Of a DNA stretch of 64,000 bases, positions 42,831-55,611 are shown in pieces. Each line of letters begins with the position of its first letter. Position 1 is the first letter of the stretch. The notes below the pieces were generated by a model, which saw only the letters and a program-made list of their open reading frames with translations, made no database searches and was not told the origin of the DNA. The position numbers and the translations under genes were made by a program. The stretch is from Onchidella celtica (taxonomy: Eukaryota > Mollusca > Gastropoda > Systellommatophora > Onchidiidae), in NCBI GenBank assembly GCA_963931925.1, contig OZ007582.1, positions 36,523,339 through 36,587,338 on the forward strand, in the 5' to 3' direction.

Positions 42831-45430
42831 TTGTATAAAACCTGAATTTAAATGTACAGCTCAGCCACTGTCACTTTGACAGCAGAGCATTGTGAAATTA
42901 AGGTATAGGTGTTTTGGTTGAAATCATTGATTTAGATTGAGGCTTTCGTGATAACAAGTCTTCCTCTTGCTGACTCCAGGTTCTCACTTCAGTGTTTTAT
43001 TCTTGCTTTGATCTTTTGAGGTTCACATTCAAAATTTCCGTGGATCACCGAAGAGGTCTGATTGTCCAGTAAGGTATCCTTTTCTGATTCTGGTCGTGTA
43101 TGTTGTTTCCTGATTCCATCTTGACCTGTTTTGCATGCAGGGTGTAACAAACGTGACAAACACTGCTTATTTTTTTCTTTCAGTGTTTTCCCTTTCCTTT
43201 ATTCATCCTGCCTCTCTTTCCTTTCTTCCTTTTTTTTTTTTGTTGTTTTATTCGTATGGTGCTTTTTGCAGCATATGGTACAATTCTTTTGTATAATTCT
43301 TTTGCTGCTTATAGCACAATTCTCTTGTGTGGGTACAATTGTTTCTGCATACATTAGTTCTTCTCATTCTTTCACGCTTTATCTGTCCCTTTTCTTTGTC
43401 TTTCTTGTTTTCACTTTTTTTTTCACTTTTCATTCTATCTTGTATTCTTTTGAGTATTTTCATGATTAGTATCATTGTTACTACATTTTAGTAGTAGTGG
43501 TTAGGAAATGTTGCCTTACTTTGTTACATCCTGTCTGTACGTAGCTTAGGAAACGAGACCTTGACTGGCCATAGAATGGGGAGCTTGTAAGGAAGTCACT
43601 GTGTGGACAGAGATACCCTGATCTTGCATCTATCAGAGGGATCCAGACCTGGACCTTCGGTGATAATGGGTGGTCGTGAAAGTAGCATCTACCTCAAGTG
43701 AATAGAATGAAACTGGTGGACATGTTACTGTTCTGCTTACAATAGCCATTTCGCTGTGCAGGGTTTTGCTCCATCTGTCAAAATTTATGCCACATCTGAC
43801 AATGACAATTGTTTGGCGTAGTTTGAAAGCTAGGATGAGGGGAAGAGTTGCTATCTAAGTCTTAATTTCAATTAAAGTCTGGCTCTTTTGTCATCACTCA
43901 TTTGGGAAACATTTTATTTATTTAGATATTTAGCATTATTTGAAGTCGGTTTTCAGTGTAAAGCTATGTTCAGTTGCTAGTTTGTTGTTTGTATACTGTG
44001 AAAAGTTTATAAAGAGATCAGATTTTAGGAACTGATTACATAAGTTTGGCTTCAGAAAGGTCTTTGGTATGGTGTAAATATACCATTCCAGAAGAGACAG
44101 GAAGATTTCGAATGGTTACATGGTACTGTCTGGTTAGTGTCAGGTATTAAGTCTTGGCTGATAGGTTTTGGAATTTCCTGGAAAATGGATGCTTTTTCTT
44201 TCTTTCCAACTATTGGATCAGTATCTCTTTCTTTTTCTTTCACATCTCTGCTAGGGTCTTCTTCTGTGTATCATTCTGTCGGACAGCTTGCTTCTTCTTG
44301 GCACAATACTACTGCCTTTATCGTATTGACATGCTTTCTTCAAACACGGATTTTCTTTTTTTCTCTTCCTTAATTCCATTAAACCAATAGTGATCTTGTC
44401 TTAAGACTTTGCTGTGAAGTTGATTTACCCCACCCCCTATCATCGCAATAGTAAAATGTAAAGATTGTATAGATTATAAAGGTAAACTTGAGAAGTCGTG
44501 TCTTATCTTTAATGAATTTTGTGAATAAAAATCTAGTTGTGATTGGGCCTGTCAGAGCAGCTTTGTAATTTAAACACAGTGAATGTTTGTTCAGTGTCTG
44601 AAATTACATGAATATTTAGTGCTCCATCTTTGTTTCAGCATTGGCCAGTCACAAGATTTGAATGTTCCAGTAAAGGGCTTGGACAGTTTGATCATGCAGG
44701 GAGCATTTAAGTGGGTTAAATCTGTGTCAGCTGAGAGACAGGAAAGAAATGCATGAAGAATTCAAGCCCTTTATCCACACCACTAACACTTGCATGAATG
44801 CATGCAGCCCCACTCAATTGATACTCACCTGTTCATGGCAATTTGCCATCATGGAACTTCAAATCTTGTGACTGGTGTAATACTGGAACATTACAGTGAG
44901 CCTCGCTTATCCAATCTCAAAATATGACCAGATTTTTGGTAAATTTGGAAGTTGCTCTTTAGGTATATTTGGAATTTTGTGCATGTCTGTTTGTAAATTT
45001 GGAACTGGGTTCTGTTTTCCTTATTACTAAGGTGGGAGGGGGATTCACAAACTTTTTTCCCCTGAATTTGGAACTCCTTTTGGGAGGAAGGGGATTGGGG
45101 TGGAATTTCAAAATCCTTTTTTTTTTAATTGAAGACATGGTATCTCAAGTAATTACGATAAAACTGTTAAAAATTTAGAGGAAAGATCTTTCAACTTTAA
45201 AAATCGAAAAACACTGAATTTTCAACCCAAAAAAAATTACTTTTGTTGATTTTGTACATTATAAATACTGAAACCCTTAGTGAATTCGTTACTGAAATGG
45301 CAACTTCACAACTCTTTTCTTCCTTCCCGTCGCTCTTTGTTTTTTTGCCATCATTTATTTTTCCTTCAAATTTTTTTCTTCTGTTCATCCCACATCCTAC
45401 CGGTCTATTATTCTTCTTTCGTCGGTGATA
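42831..45430. other. Non-coding stretch
   Basis: Pyrimidine-rich sequence around 43160-43450, one dispersed SINE-like unit at 44263-44352, and AT-rich sequence; no exon recognised. Confidence 0.45.
44263..44352 (+). repeat. Dispersed SINE-like unit, copy 4
   Basis: TCATTCTGTCGGACAGCTTG, CTTCTTCTTGGCACAATACT, CGTATTGACATGCTTTCTTC correspond to the units at 23545, 23730 and 27553. Confidence 0.65.
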
Positions 45431-45915
45431 TGGTACACAATTCTTTAGCCGCATCTGTCACATATGGTACAATGCTTTTGCTGCATACGGTATAATTCTT
45501 TTGCTGCATATGGTACAATTCTCTCGTTGCATATTCTCGGGCTGCATATCATACAATTTTGAGGCACATAGTACACATTCCTTTCATTCTTTCTCTTTCC
45601 TTTGCCACACATGGTGCAATTCTTCAACTGCATATGGTACAGTTCTTTAGCTGCATGTGGTAAAATTTCATTTCTCGAGTACAGTACAATTTTTTGCTGC
45701 TTTTGGTAAATTTCTTTTGAGCACAGTACAATTCTTTTGCTGCTTTTGGTGGATTTCTTTCGTTGAGCACAGTACAATTCTTTTGCTGCTTTTGGTAAAT
45801 TTCTTTCGTTGAGCGTAGTACAATTCTTTTGCTGCTTTTGGTAAATTTCTTTCATTGAGCACAGTACAATTCTTTTGCTACCTTTGGTAAAAATTTTTTG
45901 CTGCATATGGATAAG
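45430..45915 (+). repeat. Irregular minisatellite with TACAATTCTTTTGCTGC motif
   Basis: Units of about 20-25 bp (GCATATGGTACAATTCTTTT) up to about 45660, then a 42-46-bp unit (GAGCACAGTACAATTCTTTT, GCTGCTTTTGGTAAATTTCT, TTCGTT) in four copies to 45870. A small seed of the same motif is at 43260-43325. Open minus frames here are repeat artefacts. Confidence 0.85.
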
Positions 45916-46149
45916 ATTGCTTTCAGTGGGATGTTTGAACGCGAAATTTCATGTAATCTGAGATAAGTTAAAGTATCAGTAAAGATAGGGAGAAGCACCA
46001 CCTGTGTGGTCAATGGAGCTGTAGGGTTTGAAGCTCTTTAAACTGGTAAACAATAAGCTATGTGTAATTTAAAAATTTTCCTTTTAGACCAGGTTTTTTT
46101 TTTTTTAGGAGAAACTGAAGTCAACTGCAGTTTGAAAGTGCTGAGACAA

Positions 46150-46232
46150 AGAAAGACTTGTCTGCTCCAGTTGTATCAGGGCTCCAGTGACACTTAAGGC
46201 AAATTTCCCAAATGCGATTAAAGTTTACAAAA
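46150..46232 (+). repeat. Dispersed SINE-like fragment, copy of 3228-3350
   Basis: TTGTCTGCTCCAGTTGTATC, GACACTTAAGGCAAATTTCC, CAAATGCGATTAAAG. Confidence 0.55.
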
Positions 46233-46309
46233 TACAAAACAATGCAGAATAATGTATTTGGAAAAAGTGTCAGTAATTTAAGCTACATAAGGAAAAGTTG
46301 AAGGGGGGA

Positions 46310-46778
46310 GGGGGATATATTTTTTAACAAAATCTGACCATGCTTAAATGAATGACTCGCAAAATAGAAAAAGACATGGATCAAAGTGAAAACTGCTTAA
46401 AAATGTTTTTGGTGACAGTCTACAATCAACACTTATAGTGGTATTGACATTATTTAAACCAGTATTATAATGGCATTTGTAGGCAAGAACTTGGATTTAC
46501 TGAAATGGATTTACTTATATCAAAGATCACCTTTCTTTGGGGGGGGGGGGGGGGGGGATGTTAAATATTGTGTTAAGGATTCATTCATATTTTTCAACAA
46601 ACTCTGACCATGCTTAGACGAATAACTCACAAAATAAAGACATGGATCAAAGTCAAAACTGGGCTTGAAAATGAGGTTTCCGGTGAGAAAGTCTATAATC
46701 AACATTTTAGAGTGGTATTGTCATTATTTCAACCAGTATTATAATGGCATTTGTAGGCAAGAACTTGGATTTACTGAG
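46310..46778 (+). repeat. ~190-bp doublet (46310-46502 and 46590-46778)
   Basis: Both copies contain TCTGACCATGCTTA, AGACATGGATCAAAGT, and ATAATGGCATTTGTAGGCAA then GAACTTGGATTTACTGA. A G17 tract at about 46540 lies between them. Confidence 0.88.
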
Positions 46779-47169
46779 AGTTGATTGTTACTGTGGTTAA
46801 TTAGGACATCTACACAGTGTTTCAGATAACTACACACCTTTCTTGAAAAATACATGTAGATCACAAATTCCATTATTTAGGCCATACGCCCCACAATTAA
46901 TAAATTTGTAACTATCATTGCAAATGTTTACCAACTGAATATAAACACCTGTAAATGGTTGTCTTAGGGAAAGTGAATATTAAGGAGTAAAAATACGCAT
47001 AATGACATTTTGAGGATGGATTGTTGGAGTCATTCACCAGATTAAGTGTTCATATTTTGCTGCCCATCGGAAACAATAGTAAAGTGCATAATTTTTACTA
47101 GTGGCAGTGAAGAGGTTAAAAGAATGTTAAAATTGCTACAGGATAAGTCAACATATAAGAAAAAAAAAG

Positions 47170-47425
47170 GTGTAGGTAGCAAAGCCTCTCTTAAGAAATA
47201 ATACCAAAAAAAAAAAATAATGCAATAAAACGCCTAGGAAATGGGAGAGTAAGAAATAATACCAAAACTTTACACTAAAACGCAAACGGAAAGGAAAGTA
47301 AAAAATAATACCAGAACAATACAATAAAAGGAAAAGGGGCTTAAGAATCAAAACGATACAATAAAATGTAAAGGAAAGAGGGCCTAAGAAATATCAATCC
47401 GATCCAATAAAATGCAAAGGATAAG
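47170..47425 (+). repeat. ~50-bp degenerate repeat, about 5 copies
   Basis: AAGAAATAATACCAAAA and ACAATAAAACGCAAAGGAAA variants. The AAGAAATAATACC motif also sits in the hairpin at 22199-22345. Confidence 0.75.
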
Positions 47426-47779
47426 TATGGAGATTATACATCCAGCCTATGCTTGTCATTTCATATGATGGTTAAGTTCAGGTGCATTACAACAGGATAA
47501 AGATCTGCACCATCCATTCGCAAAAGAACTTCTAATAAGTGGTTTTAATTGTATAAAGTGGCATTGTAAGTGATTTGTTTTTAACCCGTAATGATTATTC
47601 TGGTTTTAGGGCAGTTAATGGTATCAGATATCAAGTAGCTAAAAGTGACACTCTCTTCCTTCTATTGTCTTAATCAAGAGAAAAGGTTAGGGTTTTTTTC
47701 ATTTTTGGAATCTTTCACATGGAAAATTTGGTACAGAATTTACAGTGGGAATGTCAGCGACCATATTTCTCAATTATGT

Positions 47780-48027
47780 ATGTACATTATTTTGTTGCAT
47801 ACTCCAGCATTATTTCCATATCCTGAAGACATTGTCATTTTCACCACATCATGAACCGAGAGGACTGTGGTTAATGGATTAAAAACGTTTAGTAAAGTGA
47901 AAAGTTTAATTACATCAGTCTCGACTAACTACATGTTCATAACATACTCCAGCTTTATTTCCATGTACTGAAGAGATTGTCATTTTCAGCTTATAAACTG
48001 AGATTGTGGTTAATGGTTTAGAAATGT
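47780..48027 (+). repeat. ~100-bp doublet
   Basis: CATACTCCAGCATTATTTCC, TGAAGACATTGTCATTTTCA and TGTGGTTAATGG recur about 150 bp later with several changes. Confidence 0.65.
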
Positions 48028-48243
48028 TGAAGACAAGGTCTTTTGTATCTTTTAACTATAACAGTCTCAACTGACTGCATGTTCACTGGTCTATATAAAA
48101 AAAAAAAAAAAAAAGAATTTAGCACAGTATATTCGGATTAGGATCAACGTGAGGTGTAGAACAGTAGGTTAGTTCTATGCTTTTGTCGTAGGCAGACAAA
48201 GGTTAGTGCACTGGTCCACCGTTAAGTGTAGGTACTGACAGTT

Positions 48244-48780
48244 TTTTTGGTCATATGTATAATATAGTGTATAAATTCTAAAATGTAAAGCATGTATGTT
48301 CACTGGCATGTTTTACAAATGAATCCATACATTATATTCTGGTTGTGTGTAACATATGAGGTTCTAGTCAGTTCTATGCCATAGTGTATAAATTCTAAAA
48401 TGTAAAGCATGTATGTTCACTGGTGTGCTTTACAAATGAATCCATACATTATATTCTGGTTGGGTGTAACAAATGAGGTTCTAGTCAGTTCTATGCTTGT
48501 TATACGGAGAAGGTTAGTGCATTGGTCCATTGTTTGGTATAGATAAGTCTTGACTTTAGCGTATGTTTATGGTCCATTGTTAAGTACAGGTACTGACATA
48601 GTTAAGTTTTTCCGGTGATAAGTATAATATAGTGTATAAATTCTAGAATGTAAAGCATGTATGTTCACTGGTGTGCTTTACAAATGAATCCATACATTAT
48701 ATTCTGGTTGGGGGTAACATGATATGAGGCTCTAGTCAGTTCTATGCTTGTTATATGAAGAGGGTTAGTGCATTGGTCCA
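48244..48780 (+). repeat. Three related ~120-240-bp units, likely relatives of the 306-bp satellite
   Basis: AGTGTATAAATTCTAAAATG, TAAAGCATGTATGTTCACTG and AATCCATACATTATATTCTG recur at about 48265, 48382 and 48630. The TATAATATRGTGTATAAATTCT part is shared with the 306-bp satellite that follows. Confidence 0.8.
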
Positions 48781-48816
48781 TTGTTTAGTATCGATAGGTA
48801 TTGATTTTAATGTAAG

Positions 48817-51470
48817 TTTATGGCCTTTTTTTGCAAAGTTCTTTTGCGGCACATGGTTGTTCTTTTGGTGCACATATGGGTATAATATGGTGTATAAATT
48901 CTATAAAATGTAACATCGCTGGTGCTTCGGCTTAAAAGTGAATATGTAACATCTTTTCTGGGGTAATTTAAAAATGAATTTATACAGCATACTATATTCA
49001 TATTGGCATTAATAAGATATGGGATGTATTAATGATACTTGAAAATGTTTATTGCATGTTTATTGATACCTGTAGGACATTAGAAATATGCTGTGTGTGG
49101 CTGTTTGAGAGATTTATTTCCATGGGCTATCATGTTGTAAAGTTCTTTAGCGGCACATGGTTAAGTTCTTTTGGTGCACATATGGGTATAATATGGTGTA
49201 TAAATTCTATAAAATGTAACATCGCTGGTGCTTCGGCTTAAAAATTAATACGTAACATCTTTTCCGGGGTAATTTAAAAATGAATTTATACAGCATACCA
49301 TATTCATATTTGCATTAATAAGATATGGGATGTATTAATGATACTTGAAGATGTTTATTGCATGTTTATTGATACCTGTAGGACGTTAGAAATATGCTGT
49401 GTGTGGCTGTTTGAGAGATTTATTTCCATGGGCCATCATATTGTAAAGTTCTTTAGCGGCACATGGTTAAGTTCTTTTGGTGCACATATGGGTATAATAT
49501 GGTGTATAAATTCTATAAAATGTAACATCGCTGGTGCTTCGGCTTAAATATGAATATGTAACATCTTTTCTGGTGCAATTTGAAAATGAATTTATACAGC
49601 ATACTATATTCATATTGGCATTAATAAGATATGGGATGTATTAATGATACTTGAAGATGTTTATTGCATGTTTATTGATACCTGTAGGACGTTAGAAATA
49701 TGCTGTGTGTGGCTGTTTGAGAGATTTATTTCCATGGGCCATCATATTGTAAAGTTCTTTTGCGGCACATGGTTAAGTTCTTTTGGTGCACATATGGGTA
49801 TAATATGGTGTATAAATTCTATAAAATGTAACATCGCTGGTGCTTCGGCTTAAATATGAATATGTAACATCTTTTCTGGTGCAATTTAAAAATGAATTTA
49901 TACAGCATACTATATTCATATTGGCATTAATAAGATATGGGATGTATTAATGATACTTGAAGATGTTTATTGCATGTTTATTGATACCTGTAGGACGTTA
50001 GAAATATGCTGTGTGTGGCTGTTTGAGAGATTTATTTCCATGGGCCATCATATTGTAAAGTTCTTTTGCGGCACATGGTTAAGTTCTTTTGGTGCACATA
50101 TGGGTATAATATGGTGTATAAATTCTATAAAATGTAACATCGCTGGTGCTTCGGCTTAAATATGAATATGTAACATCTTTTCTGGTGCAATTTAAAAATG
50201 AATTTATACAGCATACTATATTCATATTGGCATTAATAAGATATGGGATGTATTAATGATACTTGAAGATGTTTATTGCATGTTTATTGATACCTGTAGG
50301 ACGTTAGAAATATGCTGTGTGTGGCTGTTTGAGAGATTTATTTCCATGGGCCATCATATTGTAAAGTTCTTTTGCGGCACATGGTTAAGTTCTTTTGGTG
50401 CACATATGGGTATAATATGGTGTATAAATTCTATAAAATGTAACATCGCTGGTGCTTCGGCTTAAAAATTAATATGTAACATCTTTTCCGGGGTAATTTA
50501 AAAATGAATTTATACAGCATACCATATTCATATTTGCATTAATAAGATATGGGATGTATTAATGATACTTGAAGATGTTTATTGCATGTTTATTGATACC
50601 TGTAGGACGTTAGAAATATGCTGTGTGTGGCTGTATTTCCATGGGCCATCATATTGTAAAGTTCTTTTGCGGCACATGGTTGAAGTTCTTTTTGGTGCAC
50701 ATATGGGTATAATATGGTGTATAAATTCTAGAAAATGTAACATCGTTGGTGCTTCGGCTTAAATATGAATATGTAACATCTTTTCTGGTGCAATTTGAAA
50801 ATGAATTTATACAGCATAATATATTCATATTGGCATTAATAAGATATTGGATGTATTAATGATACTTGAAGATGTTTATTGCATGTTTATTGATACCTGT
50901 AGGACATTAAAAATATGCTGTGTGTGGCTGTTCGAGAGATTTATTTCCATGGGCTATCATGTTGTAAAGTTCTTTTGCGGCACATGGTTAAGTTCTTTTG
51001 GTGCACATATGGGTATAATATGGTGTATAAATTCTATAAAATGTAACATCGCTGGTGCTTCGGCTTAAAAATGAATATGTAACATCTTTTCTGGGGTAAT
51101 TTAAAAATGAATTTATACAGCATACTATATTCATATTGGCATTAATAAGATATGGGATGTATTAATGATACTTGATGTTTATTGCATGTTTATTGATACC
51201 TGTAGGACATTATAGAAATATGCTGTGTGTGGCTGTTTGAGAGATTTATTTCCATGGGCTATCATGTTGTAAAGTTCTTTTGTGGCACATGGTTAAGTTC
51301 TTTTGGTGCACATATGGGTATAATATGATGTATAAATTCTAGAAAATGTAACATCGCTGGTGCTTCGTCTTAAAAATGAACATGTAAGATCTTTTGTGGG
51401 CTAATTTCAAAATGAATTTATACAGTATACTATATTCATATTGGCATTAATAAGATAATGGATGTGTCAG
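48817..51470 (+). repeat. 306-bp satellite array, about 8.7 copies
   Basis: GATGTATTAATGATACTTGA occurs at about 49023, 49329, 49635, 49941, 50247, 50553, 50850 and 51156, that is every 306 bp except two shortened units. Central copies differ by only a few bases; the edge copies are more diverged. Since 306 is a multiple of 3, the same 69-codon frame (starting MILEDVYCMFIDTCRTLEIC) reappears in each central copy, but one copy has a 9-bp-scale change, the frames never join, and there is no sign of a shared promoter, so I do not call it a gene. Confidence 0.95.
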
Positions 51471-52722
51471 TGATAATTGCAAGTAATTTTTGTCTGTTTT
51501 TGTTTCATGTGAACATGGGAATGTTTTTTTTCCATGTCATTTTCTTTGTCTATTTTTTTTTACCTTTCTTTCTTTTTCTCTTACAATCAAAATGTTCAAA
51601 TTCTTCTCTTTCTTTCTGAACCAGTTTGAATTTCATACTAATATTGTTGTGGTCAGTTCTGAAGGTGTTTACTATCTCTCAGATGATATAGAACTTTAGG
51701 AACATGTTGCTCTTTTGTTCTGCATTGATAATGGATGAATGTTAGTTTGATTGGACGAGACTCAGTTGGTTTGCATTCTGCGAGTTGTCATAAAACTTCT
51801 TTTTGATACAAATGCTGAGCTGAAGTATTTTTAGCTGATTTACTTTTTGCTAAGCCATGGAATATGTGCCATGCATATTGTTTTCAAATCTTCCAATTGA
51901 TGAAAATGTCAAATATATCTTTATATACAGTCTACACAGTATGAAAACTAATTATCTTCCGTTGGTATGCAGTGAAATTAAATTCCTCCTTTGTCAGGAT
52001 CAGAAACTTGGTTGTTCATATGAAACAGGAGAAAAATTGAGACAGTGATGTCCATAAGTTTTTGTGAACTGTCTTGAATTTGTTTACATTGCTATACTTT
52101 GAAATATGTGCCAGATGTAATAGGTGTTGCACAGTATATTTGAAGTGAGAAGCTGTAGCTTTGCATGTAATATAAAATTATACATTATGTCACTACGAAG
52201 CTCAAATCCCTTCTGTTGGTGTCCAGTTAAATTTAACTTTTTTTTTCTTTCCTTCACTGTCCAGATACTCAGACTATGGAGTAAGTAGTTATATTTAGCA
52301 GGAGAAATTTTGAGAATAGATTTCATATATTAACTGACTTAACTTCAGAATGTATGGGGAACTATCTCTTGTGTAGTACAAATGTGTGGGTGAAAGTTAC
52401 ATGTTATGAGTGGTCACTGCTACTCCCATGTTAAGGAAGGAGAGACAGAGAAAGTGAGTGGGTGCGGGTGTAGGTAGGTTGGGGGGTGGGGCATTATTTG
52501 ATGTATTGTAAAATTTCTTTTTGATGCAAATGCTCAGGTGATAGAACTTGAAATTGGGTCTGTTTGTGTGTGTGGGCTGGCGGGGGGGTGGGGTTGTGAG
52601 TGTAAATAAAGATTGGGGTTGGGGCGCTCGCGCGGTGGGGTGTTGCGAGTGTTATGAAATTTTGGGGGGGGGGGGGGGGCATCAATGTTATAGTTCTTCT
52701 TTAAAATGAGAATTTATTTTGT

Positions 52723-53245
52723 TTGAAAGTGACCTGCGAATATGCAATTCAAATACTTTTTCTGTTACTGTGGAATGAAATGTGAAGGGGAAATCATTTT
52801 TCACTTTTGAGTAACAGAAATTGTATTTGGAGATCATCTGAACAGGTCATTTTCTTCATGGTAAAGATTTAGCATTATTATTCAGTGTTAGGATTGGGAA
52901 TTGTTTGAGGAAAAACAGGTAGTGGGTTTTTATATATTTTCTAAGTACAGCGTGTAAGTATGAATTGTGTGTGTGGGGGGGGAGAAGAAATTTTTTTGGT
53001 TATTGGTATTGCTCTTCCTTTTTAATTAGAAGTCATTTTATTTGGAATTGACTTGTGAATATGCAATTCAAATACTTTTCCTGTTACTGTGGAATGAAAT
53101 GTGAAGGGGGAAATCATTTTTCACTTTTGAGTAACAGAAATTGTATTTGGAGATCATCTGAACAGGTCATTTTCTTCATGGTAAAGATTTAACATTATTA
53201 TTCAGTGTTAAGATTGGGAATGGTTTGAGGAAAAAACAGGCGGTG
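52723..53245 (+). repeat. ~205-bp doublet (52723-52935 and 53042-53245)
   Basis: AATATGCAATTCAAATACTT, ACTGTGGAATGAAATGTGAA and TTGTATTTGGAGATCATCTG are in both copies; more than 90 percent identical by eye. Confidence 0.92.
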
Positions 53246-54451
53246 GGTTTTTTTATAGTTGGTTTGTAGTTTGTGTGTATGTAAGAGTTTGTGTGAATGT
53301 GAATGTATGCATGTGTGAGCGAGAGATCTATGTAAATACATGGAATATTGACTTGGTGTGTATGGGGGTGGAGTCGGGGGCGTCTGTCAGGTTCTTGCTT
53401 GTGTTTGACCCTTTCATTGCCAATGCTGTAAAACTGATTTTTTGTACTTGCGGTGAGGCATAGATCCTATAAATGCTTACTTCTGTGATTGAAATAGTTG
53501 TGCCTGTTTGTACGGCCAAACACTCGTCAGAAAAATGCTAATTGTGGTCATGTAGACTTGAAGTTGTTCACATTAAATTTAGTGAACCAGCACTGAAAGG
53601 GTTAGGACTTCTTGTTGAGGCAAATGTTCATGCGAAATACTTTGAATGTTTACTTCGCCATACTTTGTGTAACACATAATGACTAGCACATGTACCAATG
53701 TTTCAATTGATAAACTATAAATGCAGACCTGTCAGTATGAAAGATAAAATCTCTTCTGTTTCTGGACAGTGAAATTTAGCATTTTTTTCCCTTTTCTTCA
53801 ATGTCAAGACTAGAAACTTTGAGGTTCATGTGATACAGGAGGTTGGATTTCATGTAAATTTATGACTTTAACTCTAGAAAATGTCGTGCACACCGTAAAT
53901 TTACGATGCAAAAATGTGTGAAAGATGTAGTGAGAGATCTGTTAATCTTATCAATGTCAGTAGTTATTACTAACTTAATTCACTTTTCAGTGATAGTTCA
54001 TTTGAAAAGGCAGCTTTTTTTTTTTCGATGTTAAAATCTTTTTCATTGGTAAATTTCATTGTTAAAAGTAATGTTTGGATGAAAATAGAGGCTGTGGCTC
54101 TCTGTGGGCATGTGTGTGAGTGGATGAACAAGAGAGTGAGAAACAACGTAATAATCTACTAATAAATTTTGCTATATTGTTTCTCTTTAGTTTTGTTCTC
54201 ACATTGTTCATGAAAAGTATAAATAAAATGCTTTCAATGGCAGCATCTTGGTTTCTTTGTTCTTCTTGAGTGGTAACTGTTCACTTCAGTGGATGTTTTG
54301 TGACAATCATTGTTGCATTAATAAATCGTACATTGTTCATGTGTGAGCATCAGTGTATGCATGTACAATACAAATGTCTAAAAAATACAAACACATAAAA
54401 CTTTTTGATGATCTGTGGTGTGCAACAAGATAATTCAGAAAATCACCATTT

Positions 54452-54765
54452 AGATCAGTGTTTCTCAAGCCTTGTTGTCCCGTGACCCACTTCAATTTTT
54501 AAAAAAACCAAAAAACTTGACCCGCCATGCTCAGATAAAGTTAGTATAAATTATAGTACTTTTAAAAACAAGTCATGCATTTAAGTTCGATGATTTAATC
54601 CGAGTTTGACAAAGGAAACCATAAACACAGTTTATCTGTATGGCTAAGTTAAAATACTGTGAAATTAAGATTTCTATTAATTCTATGACAAATCCCCACT
54701 CCTCATTCTGAAGTCCCATGCCCCACCAAAATATTGCCACACCCCACAAGTGGGAATCAGACAAT
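54452..54765 (+). mobile_element. hAT-like remnant, relative of 12217-12610
   Basis: Starts CAGTGTTTCTCAAGCC and continues GTGACCCACTTCAATTTTTA; shared motifs with the 12-kb copy are listed there. It ends with CCACACCCCACAAGTGGGAA and lacks a clear matching right TIR. Confidence 0.6.
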
Positions 54766-55166
54766 AAGGGTTAAGGTAAAAAAATTATTTAGGCTTACTA
54801 TTGACAGCACAAGATCAAACACTTTTCATCTTATCTTTAAACTTAAATCGCTCAAGTCACAGTAATAGTTTAGTCTGTGCCACAAAATTTAGTCATTTAA
54901 TGCATAGGCTGTGTCTGTTGGCATCTAGTATGTCTGTGGCTTTAAAGCCGGCCCATATGACGAACCAACAAAGTAAGAAGACTTGTGCAAAGGCTAGTTC
55001 AATAAATTGATCGCCGACATACCGACACATATTATTAATAATTTATTGCTATGAAACGACAATATTGACCCAATACGAGCGAGGGCATCAACCTCGAGGG
55101 GAAGTCACTCTCTTGCATCAAAAACAAAGTTCACTTTTGCTTCCCTCGTCTTTCCAACCTGTTGAA

Positions 55167-55194
55167 ATGGCCATGGCAAAGAAAGAACGAACCG
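55167..55194 (+). CDS. IAH1: IAH1 exon 1 (N-terminus)
   Basis: ATG at 55167 gives MAMAKKERT plus one base before donor GTAAAA at 55195; that base joined to AA at 58300 makes Glu, so the phase fits. A second ATG follows two codons later. The short polar N-terminus is expected from the family. I chose it on phase and position only, so it is less certain than the others. Confidence 0.6.
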
Positions 55195-55611
55195 GTAAAA
55201 AGAGTTATTTTTGCAGAATGAAACTTGCAAAAACATTTATTTTTCTGTGACTTGCACACATCCTTTTCATTGGAATAGCGTCTCTATGTTGTACTAGTTT
55301 AGGCTGCCATTATCCGCCTACATTATCCGCGGGCACTGCCCAGGTTTATCCGCCAAGTCTGCGGCCAACATTTTCGGCGGATACTGCTTGGGTATATCCG
55401 CAGGTATTGGTGTTAATTCCAAAAAAGAACCCACCAAAAAACTGGATTTATTCCCTGTGGTGGCTGTGGTTGGATAAAAAAGAAATTACCAAACAGATTG
55501 ATTGCTGATAAAAAGACTTACTATTAAATAGGCCTACTATGAATATGATCAAGCATTCCATGTCTGGATCTAGAATCTAGTTCTAGAATCTAGGTCTAGA
55601 TCTAGATCTGA

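Larger units (their letters stand above)
51471..55166. other. Non-coding region upstream of IAH1
   Basis: Contains a G15 tract near 52663, the doublet at 52723-53245 and a hAT-like remnant at 54452-54765. No exon recognised. Confidence 0.45.

Noticed and set aside
45445-45906. 153-codon minus-strand frame rich in Asn/Cys/Lys
   Set aside because: Derived from the TACAATTCTTTTGCTGC repeat; no domain and no splice context.
49032-51068. Seven repeated ~70-codon frames taken as a gene cluster
   Set aside because: They follow a 306-bp satellite whose period is a multiple of 3; homogenised copies keep any frame. Kept only as a finding about the satellite.
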